64,000 nt of DNA from positions 1 to 64,000 of the forward strand of contig JAQUIJ010000002.1 of assembly GCA_028683385.1 (NCBI GenBank), given 5' to 3'. The stretch is from Prolixibacteraceae bacterium (GTDB lineage Bacteria; Bacteroidota; Bacteroidia; Bacteroidales; Prolixibacteraceae). Each line of letters starts with the position of its first letter. The stretch's first letter is position 1. Position numbers and translations under genes: made by a program. Of this stretch, positions 36,476-45,343 are shown one piece after another. The notes below the pieces were generated by a model, which was given only the letters and a program-made list of their open reading frames with translations, did not search any database and had not been told where the DNA came from.

Positions 36476-38875
36476 CTATTTCACCAATGTCGCAATGGCA
36501 ATGGCTACAGTAGCCATGGTACTGGCAATGCCCAACCATTTACCTGTTTGATCTGTCCGTTGTCTTTCGGGTTTTTGAGGCACAATAATCTGTGATCCTG
36601 GTTCAATGGTCGGATACTTTCGGTAGAAAAAACTACGGGCTACCTGTGTGGTGCCATCACTATAAATGACAAATGTTTTTCTTTTTAGTGCATTATCCGT
36701 AAATCCTCCCGATCGGTTAATATAGTATTTCAGACTCTTCCCGTTCTGAAATGCCAAACCAATTGGGTTTTGTATTTCTCCTGAAATCCGGACTTCCTGT
36801 GATACTTCAGGAATGATAATCTGGTCGCCATCTTTTAGTAGATAATCAAAAGGCGACTTCGGGTTTTTAAGAATATTTTCAAGACGCAATTCCAACTTGT
36901 CGCTTGAGATTTGTTTCTCGGCTTTTGAAAGCAAACTATCTGGTAAATTGTTTCTCAAAATTTCAGCCTTTTGGATGGAGTCCGGATTGTTACGTTTCAT
37001 GCGTGCCCCTTTAATAAAAGCATCGGGCGTTAAACCTCCTGAACGCTTGATGAGATCTGAAATACGTTCTTTCTTCGATCCGATGCTATAGGCTCCCGGG
37101 TAACGAACTTCTCCTGAAATATAAACCGTACGTTGCTCATGATAGGATGGAGCTTTGCGCACATAAATATAGTCGAAGGGTTGTAAATGAAGGGTATCGC
37201 CTTTAGCATCCAGATTCAATTTTCGGTCGATGTTAAACTGATACAATTTAACCAGTTCATCGCTCATCAGATTAGATTCTGCATAATTGTGGCGGCGAGC
37301 CAGTTCAATAAACGATTCACTGGCCGCTTCGGTAAATCCTCCGGCCTTGAATATCATATCTTTTAAGGTCATGTTGTCTGAAAATGGATATACACCCGGG
37401 TTCTGTACTTCTCCCAGAATTTGAATCGTTCTTTTCTCGCGCATGCTGAAAATATCCTGAATGATGACCTGATCTTCCCGCTGTAGTTTAATGTCATTGG
37501 TTCCCTTTAATACCTCATCAACATTAAACGATAAGGTCATTGGGGCAAGGTTATTTTGAAGGCGGATAATCAATCCGCGGCTACTGAAATAGTTTTCGGT
37601 AACTCCCTGTGCTTTCTTGATCAGGCCAGAAAGAGTAAGTCCTTCAGTCAATTCGTAGGTTCCCGGACGGAAAACTGCACCCGAGATGTTGATACGATTT
37701 TCGAAACGTTTGATTACTTCAGAGGCAACAATTGAATCTCCATTGTTAGGTACAAAGCTTTCATAAATCGATTGATTGATGTCGATCACTTTTTTCTCGG
37801 TATCTGTGATACGTGTCAGTGATAGTTGGGCTTTGAATGCCTGATCGGTGAATCCACCGAGGTAACGAATCAGATCTGAAAGCTTTTCTTTTTCGCTAAG
37901 TTCAAATATTCCTGTCCGCTTAAATGCACCTGCTGCCTTCACCCTCTTTTGATAGGTTGGAATATATAGTACATCCTGCTCACGCAGCTGAATATTTCCC
38001 TCCATATTGGCGTTGATCAAATAGTCATAAACATCAATGATTTTTACTATTTTGTTGTCGCGGATCAGTTGGATATTTCGGAACGATCCATTTTCGTTGG
38101 GCCCTCCTGAAAGGTATAATGCATTAAATGCTGAAGCGGTGGATGGTAGGGTGTAGGTTCCGGGAGCCATTACCTCACCGATTACGTTCACTTTGATGGA
38201 TCGCAGGTTGCTGATACTTACGTCGGCATAGGTGTTCGGATTCGGACCATTCATGCCTTGATAAATGGAGATTAAATGTTTTTTGATGAGTTCTTTTGCC
38301 TTGACGAATTCCATGCCGGAAACATAGATTTGCCCGATGTCCGGAATATTAATAGCTCCGTTTGTATTAATGGGTAACTGGTATGTCTGTTGACTGGCTC
38401 CCCAGATGGAAACGGTTAATTCATCATCAATTCCCAATACATAGTTTTGAGGAGTTGGCATATTAACAGGAGGTTCAAAAGTCAATTTGTCTGAATTGAA
38501 AAACTGAAATCCAAAAATTCGTTTGTTTTCTGGTGTGGTTTCAACAATCGCTTTTTCTGAATAGACTTCCTTGTTCAACTTATTTTTTTGTGACTTTTTA
38601 GTTGTCTGATTGATTGTAGAATCTGCTTTGGAAAAATTGAGTTCCTGTATCCGGCGTTTCAATTGCTCAATCTGAACGGGTGTTGCCCCTTGCATTTGTG
38701 CCATTTGTGCCGCCTGATCGATAGTCAGACCCCGGGCATTTACCTGGGTAACGATTTGCTGAATCTGTTGGTCAGAAAGATTATTGACATTAATACTTGC
38801 AGGATTTTGAGCCTGTAGAGTAACAGATGCATAAAAGCAGATAAGTACACCAATGAATAAGCTTATTTTTTTCAT
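36476..38875 (-). CDS. SLBB-domain polysaccharide export protein (Wza-like)
   Basis: Outer-membrane/periplasmic export channel protein of 799 residues. It starts MKKISLFIGVLICFYASVTLQAQ, a clear signal peptide, so I chose the ATG at 38875; upstream in-frame codons are unconserved. After a helical region (QQIQQIVTQVNARGLT) comes the polysaccharide-export domain (YVLGIDDELTVSIWGASQ, ~165) and then a series of SLBB domains with repeated signatures such as VKVIGEVMAPGTYTLP, INISGAVFRPGTYEL, IQILGEVQNPGVYPF, VYISGEVRYPGAYSI and VRISGEIQNPIGLAF. A last hydrophobic helix ends the protein. It would carry the polymer made by the locus to the surface. Confidence 0.93.
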   Translation of the reverse strand: MKKISLFIGVLICFYASVTLQAQNPASINVNNLSDQQIQQIVTQVNARGLTIDQAAQMAQMQGATPVQIEQLKRRIQELNFSKADSTINQTTKKSQKNKLNKEVYSEKAIVETTPENKRIFGFQFFNSDKLTFEPPVNMPTPQNYVLGIDDELTVSIWGASQQTYQLPINTNGAINIPDIGQIYVSGMEFVKAKELIKKHLISIYQGMNGPNPNTYADVSISNLRSIKVNVIGEVMAPGTYTLPSTASAFNALYLSGGPNENGSFRNIQLIRDNKIVKIIDVYDYLINANMEGNIQLREQDVLYIPTYQKRVKAAGAFKRTGIFELSEKEKLSDLIRYLGGFTDQAFKAQLSLTRITDTEKKVIDINQSIYESFVPNNGDSIVASEVIKRFENRINISGAVFRPGTYELTEGLTLSGLIKKAQGVTENYFSSRGLIIRLQNNLAPMTLSFNVDEVLKGTNDIKLQREDQVIIQDIFSMREKRTIQILGEVQNPGVYPFSDNMTLKDMIFKAGGFTEAASESFIELARRHNYAESNLMSDELVKLYQFNIDRKLNLDAKGDTLHLQPFDYIYVRKAPSYHEQRTVYISGEVRYPGAYSIGSKKERISDLIKRSGGLTPDAFIKGARMKRNNPDSIQKAEILRNNLPDSLLSKAEKQISSDKLELRLENILKNPKSPFDYLLKDGDQIIIPEVSQEVRISGEIQNPIGLAFQNGKSLKYYINRSGGFTDNALKRKTFVIYSDGTTQVARSFFYRKYPTIEPGSQIIVPQKPERQRTDQTGKWLGIASTMATVAIAIATLVK

Positions 38876-38950
38876 AAAAAATATATTGAGGCTTTTATAT
38901 GTAATGAGAATGAAATAATGTCGCAATTTTTTTATTAAGCCACGAACTTG

Positions 38951-39033
38951 ACTCACCCCGTCGCATCTGTGATGCTCTGCCCCTCTCTCGCGAGAGAGGG
39001 GCGAAACGTCCGCTAGCGGACGTTGGGGTGAGT
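38951..39033. repeat. Cloverleaf-like palindromic repeat
   Basis: Outer stem ACTCACCCC (38951-38959) pairs with GGGGTGAGT (39025-39033). Inside are three perfect hairpins: GCATC-tgt-GATGC (38963-38975), a 24-bp palindrome with arms GCCCCTCTCTCG (38979-39002), and a 20-bp palindrome with arms AACGTCCGCT (39005-39024). The whole can form a four-way junction in RNA or single-stranded DNA. It is upstream of the SLBB gene, within the leader of the export genes. Confidence 0.85.
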
Positions 39034-39132
39034 ATTTTTGATAATACGAATAAATTGTTCCTATTATCTTATATTCGGATTTGATAATTAATATTGTTTA
39101 GTTTCTTGCGAAAATAAGAATTAAGCTGGAGC

Positions 39133-39687
39133 TTAATTTAGATTTGTACAAGCATTTATTGTTTCAGATCGCCAGATCAGCAGCACTGGCTTATTCCTGA
39201 ATACCCGGATCAACTCTTCCTGACTAAGAATAATGTATTTAATAGATCGGCTAATGAATTCTTCAGCTTTTAAAACGAGTGAATCGATCAGCTCACGGTC
39301 GAGCTTATTTCCGATCAGAACCATATCAATAATTTGAGAATCTTGTCCGGTGGCAAAATCACCAGTTAGGTAGGCAGCCTGAAGATCTCCAAGCTGACTC
39401 GTAATTTTATCAATGATCTGGTCAATGCCAACAAATTTCTTCAGGATATTATTGATATCCTCGAATAGCGGGTGACTGATGTTTGCAAAATACATTTTTT
39501 TATTGCCATCGTTGGTTGAATTAAGAAGTTTAGCTTTTTCCATTTTATTTAATTCAACCCGGATTGAGTTGCTTGATTCTCCAAATTCAGATTCCAGGCT
39601 TCTCAGGTAACTCTTTGTTTCACTGTTTAGAAAGAATTTGAGCAAAAGTCTAATGCGCGTTTTTGATGTAATCAGGCCTTCAATCAT
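39133..39687 (-). CDS. Winged-helix regulator with nucleotidyltransferase-like C-domain
   Basis: Protein of 184 residues starting MIEGLITSKTRIRLLLKFFLN, followed by SYLRSLESEFGESSNSIRVELNKM, a winged helix-turn-helix resembling ArsR/MarR types (~residues 1-75). The C-terminal half (AAYLTGDFATGQDSQIIDMVLIG, ~108-130) resembles the fold of minimal nucleotidyltransferases, with G-D-F and D-x-V, but the usual catalytic D-x-D looks incomplete. Such genes recur at the head of Bacteroidota polysaccharide loci, which suggests local control. I chose the ATG at 39687; an in-frame start at 39795 would add 36 less conserved residues. Confidence 0.75.
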   Translation of the reverse strand: MIEGLITSKTRIRLLLKFFLNSETKSYLRSLESEFGESSNSIRVELNKMEKAKLLNSTNDGNKKMYFANISHPLFEDINNILKKFVGIDQIIDKITSQLGDLQAAYLTGDFATGQDSQIIDMVLIGNKLDRELIDSLVLKAEEFISRSIKYIILSQEELIRVFRNKPVLLIWRSETINACTNLN

Positions 39688-39795
39688 TTTTTTAGGAATT
39701 AATGAACGTATGAATCTTCCATTGCAGTAGTTTTTATGATTTGATTTCTGCTGAATGATGGCAGTTTTTAAAATGGAGATAGGTTCGGCTTTCAT

Positions 39796-40365
39796 GGCTT
39801 CGCCACCTCAGTCACATCGCTGTGAAAGAGTTGGCTGCAAATTAGGCATCAATGATAGACTGGTAATTTGAAATCTGAATGAGTTTCAGCATGCCTACAG
39901 AAGCTTTTTAGATGCAAGCTTGAGTACAAAAGTAACTCAAATTAATGCTGAAATTCTATGTTCTTATTAATATATGTTGTTTAATTCAATGAGATGCCTG
40001 TTTTTGTATTTGAATGGTCGAATTCAGGATATGAACGAAAGGTCTTGCTCCCTTCATCATGAATACACACACCATTTAAAAACCATTTTGGATCGATTTT
40101 ATTGCCCACGCATACTTAATGTGCGAAGATTTATTCTTTTATCTGTTAAGGCGAGAGCCTAAATGGAACTGTATTATGGGAAAGATGCTTGTACTGTTGT
40201 GATGTGATATTTACAGAAAAGGGAATAGGAGAAAGGAGTCAGGCTCAGGGAAATAGTAGGAAGACAATAACCCTTTTTCGGACGGAACAGCACGGGCCTT
40301 TAAGGGCAGTTGCCGGACTTTGAGACCAAAACTTTGAAATCAGAGTGAATTCGCAAAAGAGAATG
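39796..40365. other. Leader/spacer between the antiterminator and winged-helix genes
   Basis: No gene is convincing here; a 62-codon plus-strand frame at 39974-40162 has no motif. CAAAAGTA at 39927-39934 reads TACTTTTG on the minus strand, a possible -7 box. Near 40276-40288 is TTTCGGACGGAA, a copy of the dispersed element seen at 4405 and 16473. Confidence 0.4.
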
Positions 40366-40890
40366 TTATTTGTTCAATAGCTCTACTTCATTGGTTCCCA
40401 AGTCAGCGTGAACGCAGAATCCCAAATCATTAAAGCGTAAAACAATGCTGCGTTTCCCCCGAATTTCAACAACTTCTCCTGATATGCCTGACATAGGACC
40501 GGAAACAATTTTCACAAAAGTACCTTTTGATATTCGTTCAGATGTCACTTCAACTTCCGTATTCATGTTTTGTACAAAATACTTGAGGTCGCTGATCTGG
40601 TTTTCAGGAATCGCGGTCGGAAAGCCTTCGAAACAAACATATCTGCGTACAGCAGGTATGTTGAGAACCTCGTAATATTCACGAGTGCTGACTTTTACAA
40701 AAATATACCCACGAATCAATGGATTTTCTACGACTTTTACCCGGTCGCTCCATTGTTTTTTTTCAATCTTTAATGGTAAATAGCAGTCTATGTCTTTTTT
40801 TGTCAATTCCTGGCATACTTTTTTTTCTGCTCTGGAATCAGTGTAGGCTGCATACCATTTATAGGTATTGTTAAGTGAGTCATTTGCCAT
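40366..40890 (-). CDS. UpxY-like transcription antiterminator (NusG family)
   Basis: NusG paralogue of 174 residues. The N-terminal NGN domain has WYAAYTDSRAEKKVCQELTKK and IDCYLPLKIEKKQW, then LIRGYIFVKVS. The C-terminal part has the KOW motif KIVSGPMSGISGEVVEIRG. In Bacteroides, UpxY proteins act on the 5' leader of their own capsule operon to prevent premature termination. Here it is the first gene of the capsule-locus strand. I chose the ATG at 40890; an upstream TTG at 40917 is less likely. A 21-bp-arm inverted repeat lies 32 bp upstream. Confidence 0.9.
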   Translation of the reverse strand: MANDSLNNTYKWYAAYTDSRAEKKVCQELTKKDIDCYLPLKIEKKQWSDRVKVVENPLIRGYIFVKVSTREYYEVLNIPAVRRYVCFEGFPTAIPENQISDLKYFVQNMNTEVEVTSERISKGTFVKIVSGPMSGISGEVVEIRGKRSIVLRFNDLGFCVHADLGTNEVELLNK

Positions 40891-40921
40891 TAGATTCTTC
40901 TTCTGTAGTGTTACCAAACCA

Positions 40922-40968
40922 TTTCATGGATTATATGCCGAACTCGTTTCGGCATATAATCCATGAAA
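40922..40968. promoter_or_regulatory. Perfect 21-bp inverted repeat upstream of the antiterminator
   Basis: Arms 40922-40942 and 40948-40968 pair perfectly over 21 bp around the 5-nt loop CTCGT (core CATGGATTATATGCCGAA). It lies between the guaB stop and the antiterminator start. Neither strand has a T-run directly after the stem, so it is not a textbook intrinsic terminator. It may be a leader hairpin, a recognition site for the antiterminator, or a guaB 3'-end structure. Confidence 0.75.
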
Positions 40969-41021
40969 AAACTAAGAAATAAGTTCGGTGAACTGCCAAA
41001 TTCGATCAAGGTGACTTGATC

Positions 41022-42518
41022 CTAAATATTAGTCTCCTTCAAAATCACATCGTGCGCTCCGCCTTCGATGATGCTGGTTGAAGATACTAAAGTGATCTTG
41101 GCATTCTTTTCCAACTCCGGAATGCTTAATGCGCCACAGCTACACATGGTCGAAATGATTTTGCCGACCGTAATATCCAGGTTGTCTTTTAGCTTTCCGG
41201 CATAAGGGACATAGCTGTCGACACCTTCTTCAAATTTAAGGCCTTCGCTGCCGCCCGTATCGTAGCGTTGCCAGTTACGTGCCCGGTTCGATCCCTCGCC
41301 CCAGTATTCTTTCACGTAATTACTTCCTACTTTTAGTATTTTGGTTGGACTTTCGTCGAAACGGGCAAAGTACCGGCCCATCATAATGAAATCGGCTCCC
41401 ATAGCTAACGCAAGCACCATGTGGTAATCCTGAACAATACCTCCATCAGAGCAAATCGGAACATAGATTCCGGTCTGTTCAAAATATTCATCGCGGGCTT
41501 TTGCTACTTCAATCAAAGAAGTTGCCTGACCGCGGCCAATCCCTTTTTGTTCGCGGGTAATGCAGATAGAACCGCCGCCAATTCCGACCTTGATGAAATC
41601 GGCACCAGCTTCAACGAGGTAGAGAAAACCGTCTTTGTCGACCACATTCCCAGCACCAACTTTTACTTTTCCGTTGTATTTATTTTTAATGAATCCGATT
41701 GTTTCGGCCTGCCATTCAGAAAAGCCATCTGACGAATCGATACACAAAACATCTACTCCTGCTTCAACCAATTGTGGAACACGTTCAGTATAATCGCGCG
41801 TATTAATTCCTGCACCTACCAACAATTTCTTGTTTGGGTCGAGTAATTCGTTTGGATTTTCTTTATGTGCATCGTAGTCTTTCCTGAACACAAAATATTG
41901 CAGGCTCTGGTCTTTATCGATGATAGGAAGGGTATTGAGTTTATGATCCCAGATTATGTCGTTGGCTTCAGTAAGTGAAATGCCCAGTTCGCCTGTAACC
42001 AGTTTCGAGAATGGGGTCATGAATTCGCTGATTTTTGTATCCAGATTGTCTTTTGATTCGCGGTAATCTCGGCTGGTCACAATTCCGAGCAGTTTGCCGT
42101 TTGAAGTCCCGTCGGCAGTAATTCCAATCGTGGAGTGACCGGTCGATGCCTTAATGGCAAGCACTTCTTTTAAGGTGTCGTTTGGAGTTAAATTGGCATC
42201 AGATACAACAAATCCAGCTTTAAATTTTTTTACTTTCCGAACCATCTCAACTTGTGTTTCAATGGCCTGAGAGCCGAATATAAATGACAATCCTCCATTT
42301 TTTGCCAGTGCAATGGCCATTTTATGATCGGAAACCGACTGCATAATTGCTGAAACAAATGGAATGTTGAGTTCCAATTCAGGAGCAGTACCTTTTTGAT
42401 ACTTGACGAGGGGCGTTTTTAATGATACGTTTTGCGGAAAACATTCTTTCGTAGTTAATCCGGGAATCAATAAATATTCATTGAAAGTTCTGGAAACATC
42501 GTTGAAATACCTGGCCAT
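41022..42518 (-). CDS. guaB: IMP dehydrogenase
   Basis: Cytoplasmic enzyme of 498 residues that oxidises IMP to XMP, the rate-limiting step of GMP synthesis. The TIM-barrel catalytic segment is [16 protein letters not shown], then [11 protein letters not shown], the active-site loop [15 protein letters not shown] with the catalytic Cys, and SDGGI later. Two CBS-like segments (~residues 95-215) interrupt the barrel. The flap contains RARNWQRYD in place of the short flap of common GuaB, as in a subgroup of IMP dehydrogenases. A minus-strand TAAATTTG (42547-42554) is 29 bp upstream. Confidence 0.93.
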   Translation of the reverse strand: MARYFNDVSRTFNEYLLIPGLTTKECFPQNVSLKTPLVKYQKGTAPELELNIPFVSAIMQSVSDHKMAIALAKNGGLSFIFGSQAIETQVEMVRKVKKFKAGFVVSDANLTPNDTLKEVLAIKASTGHSTIGITADGTSNGKLLGIVTSRDYRESKDNLDTKISEFMTPFSKLVTGELGISLTEANDIIWDHKLNTLPIIDKDQSLQYFVFRKDYDAHKENPNELLDPNKKLLVGAGINTRDYTERVPQLVEAGVDVLCIDSSDGFSEWQAETIGFIKNKYNGKVKVGAGNVVDKDGFLYLVEAGADFIKVGIGGGSICITREQKGIGRGQATSLIEVAKARDEYFEQTGIYVPICSDGGIVQDYHMVLALAMGADFIMMGRYFARFDESPTKILKVGSNYVKEYWGEGSNRARNWQRYDTGGSEGLKFEEGVDSYVPYAGKLKDNLDITVGKIISTMCSCGALSIPELEKNAKITLVSSTSIIEGGAHDVILKETNI

Positions 42519-42546
42519 ATGTTTGTTTTTAAATTGAAAAAGTGTG

Positions 42547-42554
42547 CAAATTTA
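42547..42554 (-). promoter_or_regulatory. Possible -7 box for guaB
   Basis: CAAATTTA on the plus strand reads TAAATTTG on the minus strand, matching the Bacteroidota -7 consensus TAnnTTTG. It is 29 bp upstream of the guaB start. No good -33 TTTG is visible at the usual spacing. Confidence 0.5.
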
Positions 42555-42608
42555 AATAAAAAGTTCGGAGTGTCTAAAGTTCGGAATGCCTAAAGTTCCG
42601 ACTCCAGT

Positions 42609-42639
42609 CTCCCTTCGATACGCTTTGCTACTCAGGGAG
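42609..42639. repeat. Dispersed 31-bp repeat, also found inside a gene
   Basis: CTCCCT...AGGGAG, 31 bp, matches inverted the coding bases 18413-18443 at 29 of 31 positions. Flanking it are short CGGAACTTTAG- and CCGGTCTTCCGTCTTC-like tracts that also resemble the flanks at 18371-18412. Confidence 0.8.
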
Positions 42640-42664
42640 CGGTTCTCCGGTCTTCCGTCTTCTT

Positions 42665-43072
42665 TTAATATTCTCCTTTTAGGAAAGCAGTGCCGTTGAA
42701 CAGGGCTATTTTATTCCCGTCTTCATCGGTGATGTCGACAATGTATGTCGCGAGCGTTTTGCCTGAACTATGTTCTTTTGCGTTGGCGGTTAACTTTCCG
42801 GAAGATACTCCTTTGAAAAAGTTAATCGTCGCATTGGCTGCAACGGCAATTCTTCCATGAGAATTGGACGCTGCCGCAAAGGCAAAATCAGCAAGTGTAA
42901 ACAGCGCTCCACCCTGAATAATGTTTACGCCATTCAAATGCTTTTCGGTAACGGTCATTTCGGCGGTAGCCTCTCCTTTGCCTATTGAAACCAGATGAAT
43001 GTCATTGCTACTGGCAAATCGGTCATTCAATAATAGTTGCTCGAGCTTTTTAATTCGTTGTTCCATATTCAA
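42665..43072 (-). CDS. Hotdog-fold thioesterase (PaaI-like)
   Basis: Small cytoplasmic protein of 135 residues with the hotdog pattern EKHLNGVNIIQGGALFTLADFAFAAASN (split here), containing G-x-x-x-x-G-G-A and the Asp of TLADFAF, the likely catalytic acid. These hydrolyse acyl-CoA thioesters; the exact acyl group is unknown. It is 112 bp upstream of guaB after a terminator, so it may form its own unit with guaB. Confidence 0.88.
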   Translation of the reverse strand: MNMEQRIKKLEQLLLNDRFASSNDIHLVSIGKGEATAEMTVTEKHLNGVNIIQGGALFTLADFAFAAASNSHGRIAVAANATINFFKGVSSGKLTANAKEHSSGKTLATYIVDITDEDGNKIALFNGTAFLKGEY

Positions 43073-43097
43073 TCGATTGGGTTGACGAAACCTGAAA

Positions 43098-43126
43098 AAA
43101 AAAGCGGGCTATTAGCCCGCTTTTTT
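43098..43126. terminator. Intrinsic terminator after the PpiD-like gene
   Basis: Perfect 13-bp stem AAAAAAGCGGGCT/AGCCCGCTTTTTT with a 3-nt ATT loop. A- and T-tracts on both sides make it work in either direction. It separates the periplasmic foldase gene from the thioesterase gene. Confidence 0.88.
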
Positions 43127-43140
43127 CCTGATCTATTCTA

Positions 43141-45249
43141 TTAATAAAATTTTGATCGTTTGTCGACAATTTCGGTGACCTTTTTAAGGGATTCAAAAAC
43201 CTGCGATCCGGCTCGATAACCCAAGGTTTGAGCGATTCGGTTTTTTTCGCCTTTCAGATCGGTATCTGTACCGGTTGTGAACGAAGTTACCTTAGTCAGA
43301 TAAACCCCATTGTTTCCTTCGATAGGAGCTGAAACTTTTCCTTCAGGAAGTGAACAAACAGTACCTACAACAGCTGGTTCGAATCCGAGTGATGGAATAG
43401 AGAAACTAGTGAAGTTAACACCGGTAGCCTCTTTAACATCAGTTGAAAGTTTTGAAGCTACGCTTGCCAGATCAGATCCGGCACTTTTTAACTTGTCGGC
43501 AAGCAACTGTGCTTTTTTCTCTTTACGAACAGCCAGATCAACACGTATTTTAGCTTCTTCGAAAGTTGATAATCCTTCTTCTGTTGCACCAGTCATGGCA
43601 GCTACAACAAATTTGTTCCCAAATTCGAAGATCGTAGATCCTTCGTTATTCACACACATTTTTCCTGGCTCGGCAGTAAATGCAGCACGCACAAGTTGGC
43701 GTGAAGATTCCAATCCGGTTACTTCACGGTCGTTTTCTTTCAGTGTAGCAATTTTTTTATCCAGCTTCTGATCAACCACGGCTTTGTTGAAAGCTTCAAC
43801 TGTTTGGTTTTCGCTGGCAAATTTGCTGGTTTCAGAATAAATCTTCTGGTAAGTTTCGGTACTTGGTTCTACTTTTTTAGTAAGAATAGCAACACGAACC
43901 TGATTGGTTTCTTTGCCTTTCTTGGTTGGTTTAATCAGGTGGAATCCGTAGCGAGTTGTAGCAATATAAAGTTTGTTTACCTCGCCTGAGAAAGCAGCTT
44001 CTTCAAATTCAGGAACCATTTGTTTGCGTTTGAACCATCCCAGATCGCCGCCTTTAATTTTAGACCCTGCATCTTCAGAGTATTTCATAGCAGCTTCAGC
44101 AAAACTTCCGCCAAGCTCAATGTTTCTTTTCAAGCTGTCAACCAAAGCCTGAGCTTTTTCAACGCTTCCAACAGTTTGTGGATTAATCAGGATGTGGCTT
44201 GCCTGAACAGAATCGGGCAGCATTTTAAACTGATCAATTTTAGCTAATTTGTATTCACCGTTTTCAAAATAGGGTCCGTAGAAATCGCCCGGTTGAGCAC
44301 TGAATGCCCAAGCTGCAATTGCAGGAGAAAGCTCTTCTTTCTTCGAAAAAGTTGGGTCGAAGCGAGTGTCTGAATTAACGTTGATGTATTGAGCATTATC
44401 GGTAACAGTAGAAAATTCAGCTTTGCTGTCGTTTAACCATTTCTGAGTAGTTGCTTTATCAGCTTCCGACGGAAGTACCTCGAACGTAACATATTCGATT
44501 TTCCGTGTTTTATCCTGTTTGTATTCGTCTTTGTGTTTGTTGTAGTATGCTTTCAATTCATCATCCGAAACTTTTACATCACCATCTGATACTGTTGAGT
44601 AGTTCAGTGCTACATACTGAAAATTAGCATTCTTGTTTTTTTCGATTAAACTCTTCTTAGCCTCGTCGGTTGTAACATACAATCCTTTTGAAACCAAAGT
44701 ACTATATTTTGTACGCAGTTTATCTTGTCTGATCTGGTTTTCGATGTATAACCAATACGATTTTTGTTCAGCAGTGGCATTGGTTTCAAGCGATTTTAAG
44801 AACTGAATTATGGCTGATTTGTCAACTTGCCCTGTTTTTTGGTTTCTGAAGAGTTGCTGAATAATTGGGTGTGGGTTGTTCCCTTGCACCAAGTCAAAAA
44901 GTTCTTCGGCGCTAACAGTAATGCCTAGCTTTTCAGTTGCTTTTCCTATAATGTTTTCCTGAAGGTAACCTTGCCAAACCTGTTCGCGAATCTGTTCCCA
45001 TGTATTTTCATCGATCTGCGTCTGTTGGGTATTCATTTTGTACACTTCAGAAAGCTCTTCAACTTTCTTTTGAAAATCAGGATATTGTATAGATTCCCCA
45101 TCAATTTCAGCAATTTTCATCTGACTGGGTCTCATTAACTTACTTCCCGAATTGAGCATATCGCCCAAAATAAATGCGCCTAAGGCAAGCCCGATTACGA
45201 TCGCTATCATCATACCCCCGCGATTCCGTATGTTTTGTAAAGTAGCCAT
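43141..45249 (-). CDS. PpiD/SurA-like periplasmic peptidyl-prolyl isomerase
   Basis: Membrane-anchored periplasmic foldase of 702 residues. It has one N-terminal helix (GMMIAIVIGLALGAFILGDML, split around 13-32), a SurA-type N-terminal chaperone region, then a parvulin domain (~343-445) with VQASHILI, AEAAMKYSEDAGSKIKGGDLGWF and FGFH-like YGFHLIKPTKKG. A second, degenerate parvulin-like C-terminal part follows. It probably helps fold outer-membrane proteins, which are abundant in this lineage. It lies downstream of a GldE-like gene by ~95 bp on the same strand. Confidence 0.9.
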   Translation of the reverse strand: MATLQNIRNRGGMMIAIVIGLALGAFILGDMLNSGSKLMRPSQMKIAEIDGESIQYPDFQKKVEELSEVYKMNTQQTQIDENTWEQIREQVWQGYLQENIIGKATEKLGITVSAEELFDLVQGNNPHPIIQQLFRNQKTGQVDKSAIIQFLKSLETNATAEQKSYWLYIENQIRQDKLRTKYSTLVSKGLYVTTDEAKKSLIEKNKNANFQYVALNYSTVSDGDVKVSDDELKAYYNKHKDEYKQDKTRKIEYVTFEVLPSEADKATTQKWLNDSKAEFSTVTDNAQYINVNSDTRFDPTFSKKEELSPAIAAWAFSAQPGDFYGPYFENGEYKLAKIDQFKMLPDSVQASHILINPQTVGSVEKAQALVDSLKRNIELGGSFAEAAMKYSEDAGSKIKGGDLGWFKRKQMVPEFEEAAFSGEVNKLYIATTRYGFHLIKPTKKGKETNQVRVAILTKKVEPSTETYQKIYSETSKFASENQTVEAFNKAVVDQKLDKKIATLKENDREVTGLESSRQLVRAAFTAEPGKMCVNNEGSTIFEFGNKFVVAAMTGATEEGLSTFEEAKIRVDLAVRKEKKAQLLADKLKSAGSDLASVASKLSTDVKEATGVNFTSFSIPSLGFEPAVVGTVCSLPEGKVSAPIEGNNGVYLTKVTSFTTGTDTDLKGEKNRIAQTLGYRAGSQVFESLKKVTEIVDKRSKFY

Positions 45250-45343
45250 TTACTGTTAGTTATTTTATAATAATTAATCGTTAAAATTTCGCGGTACGAA
45301 GATAATAATTTTCAATATTAAACCTCCGAATTCGATTTTTATT

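Noticed and set aside
38951-39033. tRNA gene, because of the cloverleaf-like fold
   Set aside because: Stem lengths, perfect long palindromes and absence of the conserved T-loop GTTCRA sequence do not fit a tRNA.
39974-40162. Small plus-strand open frame in the leader region
   Set aside because: No recognisable domain and it is antisense in the presumed leader of the winged-helix gene.
40922-40968. Intrinsic terminator for guaB
   Set aside because: On the minus strand the stem is followed by AAAT rather than a T-run; it could still mark an RNA end but is not a textbook terminator.
40922-40968. Invertible promoter of the Bacteroides capsule type
   Set aside because: The inverted arms are separated by only five bases, so there is no promoter-sized segment between them to invert, and no site-specific recombinase gene is nearby.
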